Source of the DNA: Chersky-840 sp963794615
GTDB lineage: Bacteria > Actinomycetota > Acidimicrobiia > Acidimicrobiales > UBA8190
Direction of reading: 5' to 3'
Assembly (NCBI GenBank): GCA_963794615.1
Contig: CAWCEP010000017.1
Coordinates: 1-64,000, forward strand
Length of the DNA: 64,000 nucleotides
The notes under the pieces were generated by a model. It saw only the letters and a program-made list of their open reading frames with translations, had not been told where the DNA came from and did no database searches. Position numbers and translations under genes: made by a program. Of this stretch, positions 16,627-25,991 are shown in pieces. Each line of letters starts with the position of its first letter. The stretch's first letter is position 1.

Positions 16627-17627
16627 CGCCAGGGCAGTGCCCCCCGCCGGTCCCAGTAGGAATCGGGATCCTCGGCGATCGATGCGAGTCGCGCCCGGTC
16701 CTCTTCGGTGAGCGAGAGCTCGAGTGCCCCGAGGTTCGACGCCAGCTGCGCCGGGGTCACCGCCCCCGACAGGACCACGTCGGACCACGGTCGGCCGAGC
16801 GCGGCGGCCACGGCGACCTGGTCGATCGACGCCCCGTGGGCCGCCGCCACGTCCTGCAACACCTTGTGCCGCCCCGCGTCGTCGGTGCTCCGGTCCGTGA
16901 GCCGCCCGTTGGCGAGCACCTCCTTCACGAGCACCCCCCATCCTCGGGCGCGGGCGTCGTCGAGGGCAGGGCCGACCGACGGCTCGAGCACGTTCCACGT
17001 CGCCTGGACCGTCGCGAACGGATTCACCCCGTCGACGCCCAGGTCGAGAGCACGGCGCACGACCTCCCCCTGGCGCGGTCCGCTCACCGTCAGTCCTACG
17101 GCGATCCCACTGTCGCTCAGCTCGGTCAGGGCGTGGAGCACGGCGTGATCGTCGAGCACGCCGCTCTCGAAGGTGGCCGAGTGCGCCTGGTAGAGATCGA
17201 GATGCGGACCGAGCAAGGCCGTGGACTGCGCCAACTGCTCACGGAACATGCCCAGGCTGTGGTCCTTGGTCTCGTGCACCGGCGCCGAGATGTCCCATCC
17301 GCCGACGTAGCGGTATCCCCATTTGGAGCCGACGGTGAGGTCGCCCGGTGCGAGTCCACGGGACTGCAGCCACGACGCCAGGAACTCCTCGGCCCGTCCG
17401 TAGGAGCGAGCGGTGTCGACGTAACGGACGCCGGCCGCGTAGGCGGCGTCGAGCATGTCGTGGCAGCGATGCTCCATGGTGGACCGCGCCCGGTCGGATC
17501 CGAGATCCGCGTCGCGACCGAGGGTGATGTAGGCGGGGCGGCCCAACGCGGCGAGGCCGAGGCCGATGCGGGTGACGGCGAGCCCGGTCGACCCGAGCGT
17601 GGTGGAGCGCAGCTCGGGGTCGTTCAC
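16623..17627 (-). CDS. Aldo/keto reductase
   Basis: A 334-residue (beta/alpha)8 barrel of the AKR superfamily. The opening LGSTGLAVTRIGLGLAALG is typical. The catalytic tetrad is visible as D and Y in VDTARSYG, K in GSKWGY and H in LYQAHSA. The C-terminal cofactor region VVLSGAVTPAQLASNLGAL is present. It should reduce a carbonyl with NADPH. The GTG at 17627 overlaps the HAD gene stop by four bases, so it is translationally coupled and the two form an operon. Substrate unknown; sugar or steroid carbonyls are possible. Confidence 0.9.
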   Translation of the reverse strand: MNDPELRSTTLGSTGLAVTRIGLGLAALGRPAYITLGRDADLGSDRARSTMEHRCHDMLDAAYAAGVRYVDTARSYGRAEEFLASWLQSRGLAPGDLTVGSKWGYRYVGGWDISAPVHETKDHSLGMFREQLAQSTALLGPHLDLYQAHSATFESGVLDDHAVLHALTELSDSGIAVGLTVSGPRQGEVVRRALDLGVDGVNPFATVQATWNVLEPSVGPALDDARARGWGVLVKEVLANGRLTDRSTDDAGRHKVLQDVAAAHGASIDQVAVAAALGRPWSDVVLSGAVTPAQLASNLGALELSLTEEDRARLASIAEDPDSYWDRRGALPWR

Positions 17628-18412
17628 GGCAGGACGACGTCGACTGGACCGGGCGCGACCGTCACCTGCGGGTCGGAGGCCGGGGCCGCCCGACCGTGGC
17701 TGATCCAGACGGCCCGCACGCCGGCCGACAGGGCTCCGGTGATGTCGCGTTCCCAGTTGTCGCCGACCATCACGGCGTGTGCGGGTGCCACGCCGAGCAG
17801 CTCGAGGGCGCGGAGGAAGATGGCGGGGTCGGGCTTGCCGATGCCGATCTCGCCCGAGATCAGGACGGCCGAGAACCGGGAGCCGATCCCGGCCTGGTCG
17901 ATCTTGAGGCGCTGGATGTCGGGTGGGCCGTTCGTCACGAGCGCCAACGGGACCTGCTCCGCCAGTCGATCGACGAGGTCGAGCGCGCCCGGCAACACGG
18001 GATGGCCGGATCGCTGCCCCTCGACGTAGCGCTCGGCCATGCGCTCGGCCAGATCGGCGAGGCGGCGTCCGGTGGCGCCGCCCGCCACCAGCGCGTCGTG
18101 CCACGCGGCGCGCCGGTACGTCGTCGCCCACGCGGCCAGGCCCTCGAGGCGGTGATGGACACCCTCGAAGGTCGCCCACAGGCCCTCCCACGACGCGAAG
18201 CCGAGCTCGAGGAAGTCCGGGTAGTACGACGAGGCCCGCCACCGCGACCGCGCCGCATCGATGACCACCTCGTCCCAGGAGTCGCGGTCGATGCCGTCGA
18301 CCAGATCCGCGGTGGCGCGCAGCTGGGACCGTGCGAAGCCCTCCTCCTCGATGAGGGTGTCATCGAGGTCCAGGAGGACCGCCCGTACCGGGTCCCGAGC
18401 GGGCCCGGTCAG
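17624..18412 (-). CDS. HAD-superfamily hydrolase
   Basis: About 262 residues with all four HAD motifs: nucleophile DLDDTL near the start, T in LALVTNG, K in IGKPDP and the acidic pair in MVGDNWERD. A helical cap lies between motifs I and II, as in subfamily I phosphatases or dehalogenases. No ATG or GTG lies at the right place. The CTG at 18412 would overlap the upstream stop as CTGA, mirroring the GTGA overlaps elsewhere, and motif I follows 12 residues later. A miscalled GTG or an indel is an alternative. It probably dephosphorylates a small metabolite. Confidence 0.83.
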   Translation of the reverse strand: MTGPARDPVRAVLLDLDDTLIEEEGFARSQLRATADLVDGIDRDSWDEVVIDAARSRWRASSYYPDFLELGFASWEGLWATFEGVHHRLEGLAAWATTYRRAAWHDALVAGGATGRRLADLAERMAERYVEGQRSGHPVLPGALDLVDRLAEQVPLALVTNGPPDIQRLKIDQAGIGSRFSAVLISGEIGIGKPDPAIFLRALELLGVAPAHAVMVGDNWERDITGALSAGVRAVWISHGRAAPASDPQVTVAPGPVDVVLP

Positions 18413-18634
18413 CGCTCGGAGTCCTCGGCGGGATGTTCGACGACGGCGACGACCCGGGCCGCCATGAAGCGGGCCGTGCGCACCGCCCGACCCGAGCGGG
18501 TCACCTCGGTGACCTCCACCGAGCCGCGTGAGTTGGCGATCTCGACGCGGCGTCCGGCGCGGCGTCGCCAGGATGTCGAAGCGCTGCACGCCGTCACCGA
18601 CGTCCACGACGACCTCGACCCGGTCTCCCTTCAC
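18409..18634 (-). CDS. Small basic protein, about 74 aa, one frameshift
   Basis: A GTG at 18634 follows AAGGTGA and opens KGDRVEVVVDVGDGVQRFDILATP. After one single-base shift around 18545-18570 the reading continues RRVEIANSRGSVEVTEVTRSG and ends PAEDSER at 18409. The halves join into one strand-rich protein, and the stop overlaps the HAD gene start. It lies 35 bases after the beta-glucosidase stop. No family is recognised. The repeated strand pattern looks like a small barrel. Confidence 0.45.
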
Positions 18635-18669
18635 GGGGTCACCTTCACGATCGTCACATGGTACGACGA

Positions 18670-19898
18670 TCAGCCGGCGGGCAGCGACAGGGTGTTGGCC
18701 CGGGCGACGTCGCCGAGCCAGTGGGCGCTGGGCTTGGGGTGCCGGTCGAAGGTGACGGGGTCGACGGCACAGATGCCGAGCTTGGGCCCGAATCCGAGGT
18801 GCCACTCGAAGTTGTCGAGCAGGCTCCACACGAAGTAGCCGCGCACGTCGATCCCGTCCGAGATGCAGCGGTGCAGGCCCTGGAGGGCGGTGGCGATGAA
18901 CTCGATCCGCTCGGGGTCGTCCTCGGTGGCGAGCCCGTTCTCGGTCACGAGCACGGGGAGCCCGGTATAGGCGGCGGCGCGGCGCACCGTGTACTCCACC
19001 ACCTGGGGCCAGTACTCGTAGCCCATCTGGGTGAGGCGGGTGCCGGGCTCGGGCTGGAGCGGCCCGGTCGGGCCCAGGACGGTGCGCTCGTAGCACTGGA
19101 CGCCGATGAAGTCGTCGCCGGCCGTGCCGTCGAGGAAGGTGTTCTCGAGGATCTGCTCGGCCGCGTCCCTGGTGCCTTGGCCGCCTTCGCCGGCGACGAG
19201 CTCCTCCATCGACAACGTGATGCCCGACGGGGAACGACCCCCGGTCCCGAGCGAAGGGCGTCCACGGCCAGGCGGTGGGCCCGGACCAGGGCGTCGTTCA
19301 CGGCGAAGTGGCGCACGAACTCGTCCTTCAGCCCCGGCGGGTAGATGCCGACGGTGTAGCCCAGCACGGCGACGACATTCGGTTCGTTGAAGGTGCACGC
19401 CCATCCGATGAGATCGCCGAGATGGGCGACGGTGCGCTCGACGTAGCGGGCGAACCGTTCCGGCGCATCGGTAGCCTCCCAACCGCCGCGGTCGGTGAGC
19501 CAGCGCGGCGTCGTGAAGTGGTGGAAGGTGACGACGGGCGAGACGCCGCGCTCGTGACAGGCCGCGCACATGCGGCGGTAGTGGTCGAGGGCGGCCACGG
19601 AGAATTCCCCCTCGGCGGGCTCGATCCGGCACCATTCCAACGAGAAGCGGTACGCGCCGAGTCCGAGGTCCGCCACGAGGTTGACGTCGTCGTGCCAGCG
19701 GTGGAACGAGTCACAGGCGTCGCCGCTCGATGCGACGCAGCCGGAGTCGGGATTGTGCTCCCAGTCCCACCAGTCGTTGTTGACGTTCCCGCCCTCGATC
19801 TGGTGGGCGGAGGTGGCCACACCCCACAGGAATCCGTCGGGGAAGGTGAGATCCCGGTCGTATGTCGGTGCTGTCTGAGGGGGTGGGGCGGCGCTCAT
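18670..19898 (-). CDS. Glycoside hydrolase family 1 beta-glucosidase, one frameshift
   Basis: The composite has about 409 residues. It starts FPDGFLWGVATSAHQIEG, the GH1 N-terminal signature. The acid/base glutamate is in CTFNEPN and the nucleophile in VLVTENG; aglycone-site WSLLDNFEWHLGF is near the end. The frame breaks around 19222-19245 (a G/C-rich run) between LAVDALRSGPG and GITLSMEE. GH1 enzymes remove beta-linked glucose or similar sugars from oligosaccharides and glycosides. There is no signal peptide, so it acts in the cytosol on imported sugars. The full catalytic set implies a working enzyme if the break is an error. Confidence 0.88.
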
Positions 19899-19931
19899 GG
19901 ACGCACGGTAGCTGGCCTTCCGACGCCGGGC

Positions 19932-20843
19932 TCAGCCCCGCCGGCGGCGCCGCGACGCCATGGTGTCGGCGCGGTCGGCCAGCACCGGGTCGCGCAGGAA
20001 GCGGGCGATGTCCTCGAAGTCCGCACCCGGCCCCTTCCACTCGAGGTCGTCCACCGACGCCAGCAACGAGCGGTCCACGCGCAACGTCGCCAGGTCGCGG
20101 AACAACAGGGCGTTGTCCATGTCCGACGCCAGGCGTTCGGCGAGTTTGGGGGCGCTGCGCACGGCGCGCCGCAGGGCGGGGTCCCAATCGGCGACGGCGG
20201 CGGGGATCGATTCGAGGTGCTCGTAGTGCCCAAGGACCGTCGATGCCGACTGCTTGCCCCAGCCCTGGAGGCCGGGGAACCCATCGGCGCTGTCGCCCAC
20301 GAGGGCGAGCCAGTCCGGGATCGAGAGCGGGCCCGATGCCGTAGCGGGCCCGTACCGCGTCCTCGTCGGTGATCACGTCCTTGCGCCGGTCGAGTTGCAC
20401 GACGCGCGCTGCCGCGCACGCACTGGGCGAGGTCCTTGTCGGGAGTGCAGATGAGCACCTGGTCGACACCGCGGTCGTCGGCGGCCACCGCCGCGGCCGA
20501 TGCCAGCGCATCGTCGGCCTCGAGCTCCACCATGGGCCACACCGTCACGCCCAGGGCGACGAGGGCGGCCTCGAGGAGAGGGAATTGGGCCATGAGCACC
20601 TCGTCGACACCCTCGCCCGTCTTGTAGCCGGGCCAGAGGTCGTTGCGAAAGGACTCGATGACGTGGTCGGTGGCGACGCCGATGTGGGTCGCGCCCGCCG
20701 CCCAGCATGGTGAGCAGCGACTGCACCACCCCCCGTACCGCCCCGACCTCACCTCCCTCGGAGCTCGCCCGCGGTGGGGCCCCGTAGAAGTGGCGGAACA
20801 GCTCGTAGGTCCCGTCGACGAGATGGACGCGCTCGGGTGTCAC
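19932..20843 (-). CDS. Stand-alone 5'-3' exonuclease (PolI N-domain-like), three frameshifts
   Basis: Assembled across breaks near 20700, 20420 and 20330, the gene is 912 bases. Each break is explained by one extra base, and three extra bases keep the total divisible by three. Motifs: VHLVDGTYELFRHFYG, LEADDALASAAAVA and ICTPDKDLAQCV for the metal-binding acids, then SIPDWLALVGDSADGFPGLQGWG for the helix-hairpin-helix region. It is the flap endonuclease domain without a polymerase. Such paralogues process flaps or RNA primers. The GTG at 20843 overlaps the upstream GNAT stop by four bases. Confidence 0.85.
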
Positions 20844-21439
20844 GGTCGGGGGTCCCGGCGCATGTACCACGTCTCGACGTCGAGCACGGTGGCGGTGGCG
20901 GCGACCTCGAAACCGAGGGCACCGTAGAAGCGGACGTTGCGCGCCTTGTCGGTCTCGAGCCAAGCCAGGCGGCCGCCCTCGTCGAGCCATGTGCACACGG
21001 CCCGCATGAGCGCACCGCCGAGGCCGCGACCTTGGAACCCGGGCTCGACGCCGACCGGTCCCAGGTGCCAGTGCTCCTCGGCCAGGTCGTCTTGGGCCCA
21101 GTGCGCCCAGAAGACACGGGCCCGGGTGGGGTCACCGATCTCGGGCGTCGTCCCCACGAGGGCGGCGGTGTCGGCGGTCATGAAGGCGCCGATGCATCCG
21201 CCCGGAGGGGCGATGGCCGCCGTGGCGATGACGCAGTCCCCGGTGAACACCGCCAGCTGCGGTGCCGGCAGCACCTTGAGGAACGGCGTGAGCTCGGCGT
21301 AGAGCCCGGCCAGTCCGTGCAGCGGGTCGTCGCCGTAGATCGCCACCGCGGTGGGGGAGTCGGCCAGGGCCCGCGACGCCACGCCTGCCGCCGCCCGACG
21401 CTCGTTGTCGCGCAGCGCCCGTACCTCGATCGCGGTCAC
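20840..21439 (-). CDS. GNAT-family N-acetyltransferase
   Basis: A 199-residue acetyltransferase. The acetyl-CoA motif A is GPVGVEPGFQGRGLGGALM, followed by WLETDKARNVRFYGALGFEV, the usual motif B. It probably transfers acetyl from acetyl-CoA to an amine of a small molecule or protein. The GTG at 21439 was chosen because the upstream frame lacks conserved sequence. Its stop overlaps the exonuclease start (GTGA). It diverges from the acyl-CoA ligase operon across 151 bases. Confidence 0.85.
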   Translation of the reverse strand: MTAIEVRALRDNERRAAAGVASRALADSPTAVAIYGDDPLHGLAGLYAELTPFLKVLPAPQLAVFTGDCVIATAAIAPPGGCIGAFMTADTAALVGTTPEIGDPTRARVFWAHWAQDDLAEEHWHLGPVGVEPGFQGRGLGGALMRAVCTWLDEGGRLAWLETDKARNVRFYGALGFEVAATATVLDVETWYMRRDPRP

Positions 21440-21590
21440 GCCCCCATCATGGCCACAACACCCGTCCGGCGTCGCCTCTCGTGGGAGGGCCGCTTCTTCG
21501 GCGGCACGATGGGTGATGGCAACAGCACGCCGTGATCGGCAGGGCGGCAATGAGGTCCGGTGATGGCGCCCTGTTACCATCGACGCCTCT

Positions 21591-23202
21591 ATGACGGTGC
21601 GTCAGATCCGGGGGGAGCACGTCAGCATCACCGACGTCCTTCGGGCCGCCGCGGACGCGAACGCCGAGGTCGAGGCGTATGTCGAGATGGACGGCGCCGG
21701 CAGCAGCGGCCTCGTGCCGGCCGGCACCGACGGCCGGCGACGCCTCACCTTCGCGGGGTGGGAGACCGCCTCGGGCGCGGTGGCGGGGATGCTCGCCTCG
21801 ATGGGCGTCACCAAGGGTGACGTCGTCTGCCTGTTGCTGCCGTCGTCGATCGACTACGCACTCTGTTACCAGGCGGCCGCCCGGATCGGGGCCATCACGA
21901 CGGGTGTGAACCTTCGCATGGGCGCGGCCGAACAGGCCTCGATCACCGCCCGTGTCCATCCCGTGGTGACCGTCGTCGACACCGACGTAGTCGCCCCCGA
22001 CGCCGTGCCCCTCGGATCGGGCACCGTGCTGGCCCGGCACGACGCTCGCCCACGCGTGGGACCACGGTGCCCCGCCTCCGGGCGCGACCAGTGCCCATGA
22101 CCCCGTCGCCATCGTGTGGACCAGTGGGTCGACGGGCGTGCCCAAGGGGGCGGTGTTCGACCACGCCAATCTCGAGGCCGTGGCGGCCGGGACCGACGTC
22201 CTCTCGCACCCCGGCGACCGGCGGTTGTCGCCCCTGCCGTTCCCGCACGTCGGGTACATGACCCGCGCCTGGGACGAGATCGCCCACGGCATCACCACGG
22301 TCATCACCCCCCAGCCGTGGACCGCCGCCGCCGCCATCGAGCTGCTCGCCGGTGAACGGGTGACGGTGGGCCAGGGGGTGCCCACGCAGTGGGCCTTGAT
22401 GCTGGCGCACGACGATCTGGATGGGGCCGACCTGTCGAGCCTCAGGATCGCCGGGACCGGCGCGTCGCGCGTCCCGCCCGAGCTGGTCCGGGCCATGCGG
22501 GAACGCCTGCGCTGTCCGGTGGTGGTGCGCTACACCTCGACGGAGTCCTCGCTCGGGACCGGGACCCGACCCGACGACGACGACGAGGTGGTGGCCACGA
22601 CCGTCGGTCGGCCCGTGCCCGGGGTGGAGCTCGAGGTCGTCGACGGAGGCGGTCTCCCCGTGCCGTCGGGAGAGGTGGGACGGGTCAGGCTGCGCTCGGC
22701 GGCGGTGTTGCGCGGCTACGTGGGCGACATGGCCTCGGGCACCCTGCTCGATCCGGTCGCCACCGCCACCGTGCTCGATGCCGGGGGCTGGGTCACCACC
22801 GGTGATCTCGGCACCGTCGGTGGCGACGGCAACCTCCGGCTGGTGGGCCGGGTGTCGGAGATGTACATCCGGGGTGGGTACAACGTGTACCCGGCCGAGG
22901 TCGAGGCGGTGCTGGGCGAGCTGCCCGGTGTCGGTCAGGTGGCGGTGGTGGGGGCGCCCGACCCCGTCCTCGGGGAGATCGGGGTGGCCTTCGTGGTCGC
23001 CGTGTCTCGGGGGGCCGCTCCCAGCCTCGACGACCTCCGGGCCGCCTGTCGCGCCCGGCTCGCCGACTACAAGGCTCCCGACCGGCTCCACCTCGTGGAC
23101 GACCTGCCCGTCACCCCGATGGCGAAGATCGACAAGCGGGAGCTGGCGGCGCGCGCCGCCGAGCTCGAGACCAGGAACACGAAGGAGCGAGTGAGCACAT
23201 GA
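21591..23202 (+). CDS. AMP-forming acyl-CoA ligase, one frameshift
   Basis: The composite is about 537 residues. The N-terminal part has LTFAGWETASGAVAGML and VVCLLLPSSIDYALCYQAA. One extra base between about 22030 and 22085 shifts the frame, and the C-terminal part opens with AIVWTSGSTGVPKG, the AMP-binding P-loop. Later motifs are YTSTES, TTGDLGTVGGDGNLRLVGR and PMAKIDKREL with the catalytic lysine. It should activate a carboxylic acid as its CoA thioester. The stop overlaps the next start (ATGA), so it leads an operon with barrel proteins and an SDR. The acid is unknown; an aromatic or alicyclic acid is plausible from context. Confidence 0.87.
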
Positions 23203-24114
23203 CCGAGACCAAGGACCCGGGGGCGAAGAGCGACGCCTCCGGCAAGGCGGGCGGGGAACGTCCCCCGCGCCAGCACCCCATCGTCGCCGGCGCCGAGCCC
23301 ATCAAGTTGGGGTCGATGCTCGTCACGCTGGTCGAGCCCCGGCGTGGCCACGAGGTGGCGTACAACCGTTGGTACGAGCGGGACCACTTCTATGCCGGCT
23401 GCATGATCGGGCCCTACCAATTCGCGGGGAAGCGCTTCGTCGCCACCGCCGAGCTCAAGGCGCTGCGCGACCCCGATCCCTCGAGCGTCACGGGCGAGCC
23501 CGATCGGGGGAGCTTCCTGTCGGTGTACTGGGTGCTCGACGGGTACCACGACGTCTGGAACCGCTGGGCGGTCGACCAGGTGAAGGCCCTGCACAAGGCG
23601 GGGCGCATGTTCAACGAGCGCGACCACGTCCACACCCTGCTGTACCGCTACGCCTGGGAGCGCGCCCGCGACGCGGACGGGCTCCCCGCCGAGCTCGCCC
23701 TGGACCACCCTTCGGCCGGGCTCGTGGCCGTCCTCACCGATCGCGCCGAAGGCCTCGACGCCGCCGACTACGAGCGGTGGATCCGCGACGAGCACCTCCC
23801 CGACCTGCTGCCGGGCACCCCGGCCCGGCTCGTGATCGGGGCCGACCCGCTGCCACTGCTCATCGACGCCCCCGGGGACGTGCCCCGCTCGGAGTCCGAC
23901 GACCGGCGCCAGCTCACCTTGTGGTTCCTCGACTCCGCCCCCCAAGAGGCCTGGGACTCGGTCATCACCGCGCACCGCCGCGCATTGGAGAGCGTCGGGG
24001 AAGGGCCGCGTGGTGGCCGCTCTCCCGTTCATCCCGACCATTCCCGGTACCGACACCTACACCGACATGCTCTGGGCCGACCAGGCCGGAGCGGACCAAA
24101 GGAGGTCTTCGTGA
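23199..24114 (+). CDS. EthD/dimeric-barrel-like protein, one frameshift
   Basis: About 305 residues. A disordered 35-residue start leads to KLGSMLVTLVEPRRGHEVAYNRWYERDHFYAGCM, the W-Y-E-R-D-H pattern of EthD-like barrels. A second barrel half contains DAADYERWIRDEHLPDLLPG. As given, the frame runs on into the SDR. However, in the neighbouring frame from about 24005 the sequence VVAALPFIPTIPGTDTYTDMLWADQ is far better and stops at 24112-24114, overlapping the SDR start. One inserted base in the G run at about 24000-24012 explains this. It probably acts on, or stabilises, an intermediate of this operon. Reaction unknown. Confidence 0.75.
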
Positions 24115-24896
24115 GCCCCGATCCCGCCGTGGCCACACCGCCGGCGCGCCGCTTCGAGGGCAAGACCGCCATCGTTACCGGGGCCGGCTCGGGCATCGGA
24201 CGGGCCACGGCCATCCGACTCGCCGTCGAAGGGGCCTCGGTGGCCTGTCTCGACGTCGTGCCCGACAACCTCGACGAGACCGTCGAGGCGCTCACCATCT
24301 TGGGGGGGAAGGCGGTCGCCTACCGGTGCGACGTCACCGACGAGGCCCTCGTCAACGAGACCGTGAGCGTGGTCGCCGCTGCCCTGGGCCGGCCCGAGGT
24401 CCTGTGCAACGTGGCCGGGATCGGCACCTTCGCCCACACCGCCGACATGCCGCTCGCCACCTGGGAGCGCATCCTCGGTGTGAACCTGACCGGCACCTTC
24501 CTCATGACGAGGGCGGCGCTCGGCTACATGCTCGAGCCCCCGGGCGGGAGCATCGTCAACATCGCGTCGACGGCGGGCCTCATGGGATCGGCCTACAGCG
24601 CCGCCTACGCGGCGTCGAAGGGCGGCGTCATCATGTTCACCAAGGCTCTCGCCATCGAGTACGCGGGGCGCGGTGTCCGCATCAACGCCGTGGCCCCGGG
24701 CGGCGTGGACACGCCGCTGCTCGGGAGCTTCCAGCTTCCCGAGGGCGGCGACATGAAGCACATCTACCGCATCACCAGCCGCATGGGCTTCTGTACTCCC
24801 GACCAAGTCGCCGCCGCCATCGCCTTCTTGGCGTCGGAGGAGTCCGCCTACACCACCGGTGCCGTGCTGGCCGTCGACGGAGGGATCACGGCCTAG
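24111..24896 (+). CDS. Short-chain dehydrogenase/reductase (SDR)
   Basis: A 261-residue classical SDR. It has the TGAGSGIG dinucleotide motif at 23-30, NVAG at 100-103, catalytic S153 in NIASTAG, and Y166-x3-K170 in YAASK. The start GTG at 24111 is preceded by AAAGGAGGT, a near-perfect Shine-Dalgarno sequence, so it is a separate protein despite the open frame from the gene before. An acidic residue at the end of strand 2 (CLDVV) suggests NAD rather than NADP. It would oxidise or reduce a hydroxyl or keto group on the operon's substrate. Confidence 0.92.
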   Translation: MSPDPAVATPPARRFEGKTAIVTGAGSGIGRATAIRLAVEGASVACLDVVPDNLDETVEALTILGGKAVAYRCDVTDEALVNETVSVVAAALGRPEVLCNVAGIGTFAHTADMPLATWERILGVNLTGTFLMTRAALGYMLEPPGGSIVNIASTAGLMGSAYSAAYAASKGGVIMFTKALAIEYAGRGVRINAVAPGGVDTPLLGSFQLPEGGDMKHIYRITSRMGFCTPDQVAAAIAFLASEESAYTTGAVLAVDGGITA

Positions 24897-24951
24897 CACC
24901 GCGTGCCCGTCGGAGGGCCCGCCCGGGACGCGATCGCTACCATCCACGACG

Positions 24952-25649
24952 GTGAGCCCGAAGCCGATGTTCATCGTCACCGACGTGTCCCCGTACCCGA
25001 ACGGGCCCGCCGGCGTCCACAGCGTCCTGCCCCAGGCGGCGGTGGCCCTGACCGAGCTGGCCGGGTTGGCCTCGCTCGAGGCGCGCGACGCGTCGGTGTC
25101 GTTCCCGACATCGACCCCTCCGCGCTCGCCGCGGGCGGTGTCCTGGCGCTGTTCACCATCGGGGAGACGCCGTGGACCGACGCCCAGCGCGCCGCGATCA
25201 CCGACGGCGTGCGCTCGGGCCGGCTGGGGATCCTCGCCGTCCATGCCGCCACCGACGCCTGTGTGGCGTGGGAGGAGTACGGGTCACTGGTGGGGGCCCG
25301 GTTCGACGGCCATCCCTGGACCGAGACCTTCGACATCGACGTCGACGTCGACCACCCCAGCACGCGCCATCTCGACACGGTGTGGCGGTGGCGCGACGAG
25401 GTGTACCTGTTCCGCGACCTCCGTCCCGACGCCCGGGTCCTGCTGCGCGTGGCGGAGGGCCAACTCGACATGGGCGTCCCCGACGCCCGCCGCCCGGCCA
25501 TCGGCTTCCCACTGGCCTGGGCCTTCACCGAAGGCGACGGCCGCGTGTTCTACACGTCGCTGGGCCACTTCCCCGGGGCCTGGGAGACCCCCGATTATCT
25601 CCGCCACCTCCAGGGCGGGCTGGCCTGGGTCCTCGGCGACGGGGGCTGA
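24952..25649 (+). CDS. ThuA-like (trehalose utilisation / glutamine-amidotransferase-like) protein, one frameshift
   Basis: Composite of about 232 residues. The start frame reads MFIVTDVSPYPNGPAGVHSVLPQ. After a shift at about 25070-25110 it continues VVPDIDPSALAAGGVLALFTIGETPWTDAQ. The core ILAVHAATDACVAWEEYGSLVGARFDGHPW and the closing GRVFYTSLGHFPGAWETPDY are characteristic of ThuA-like proteins. The fold is that of class I amidotransferases, and the reaction is unclear even in studied members. The GTG at 24952 was chosen; ATG 24967 is also possible. It follows the SDR in the same operon. Confidence 0.75.
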
Positions 25650-25670
25650 GACCGTGCGCGGAGCCCGGCG

Positions 25671-25991
25671 GTGATGCACCTCGTCGACACCGTCGAGGTC
25701 AAGCCCGACCGGGTGGAGGGCTATCTCGACCTGGTCCGGACGCTGGGGACGGCGGTCATGACCGAGGCCGGCGCGACCTTCGTCTCGGCGGCGACGACGT
25801 CGGGTGAGGTCGGCGAGCACGTCCACATCCAGGTGGTCTGGGCCTTCGACGACTTCGTGCACTGGAACGAGATCCGCAAGAACATGGTGCTCGATCCCCG
25901 CTACCACCAGTACGGGGGGGCGGCCGCCTCGTTGCGGGTGGGGGGGACCCGCCGGTTCTTCACGCCGGCACCCTCGGCGCCGTCGTCGTGA
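25671..25991 (+). CDS. NIPSNAP/dimeric-barrel-like small protein
   Basis: About 106 residues beginning at GTG 25671 (or ATG 25674). Sequence MHLVDTVEVKPDRVEGYLDLVRTLG followed by HIQVVWAFDDFVHWNEIRKN has the strand-helix-strand pattern of a ferredoxin-like barrel, with tryptophans at the putative ligand pocket. The stop overlaps the next start (GTGA). It is the second of three barrel-type proteins in this operon, an unusual concentration. Confidence 0.7.
   Translation: MMHLVDTVEVKPDRVEGYLDLVRTLGTAVMTEAGATFVSAATTSGEVGEHVHIQVVWAFDDFVHWNEIRKNMVLDPRYHQYGGAAASLRVGGTRRFFTPAPSAPSS

Noticed and set aside
23199..24896. A single fused EthD-SDR protein of 565 residues
   Set aside because: The linker after ALESVGEG is nonsense in that frame, while the next frame gives a good barrel end with a stop at 24114. 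A strong AAAGGAGGT precedes the SDR GTG. Two genes with one indel is the better reading.
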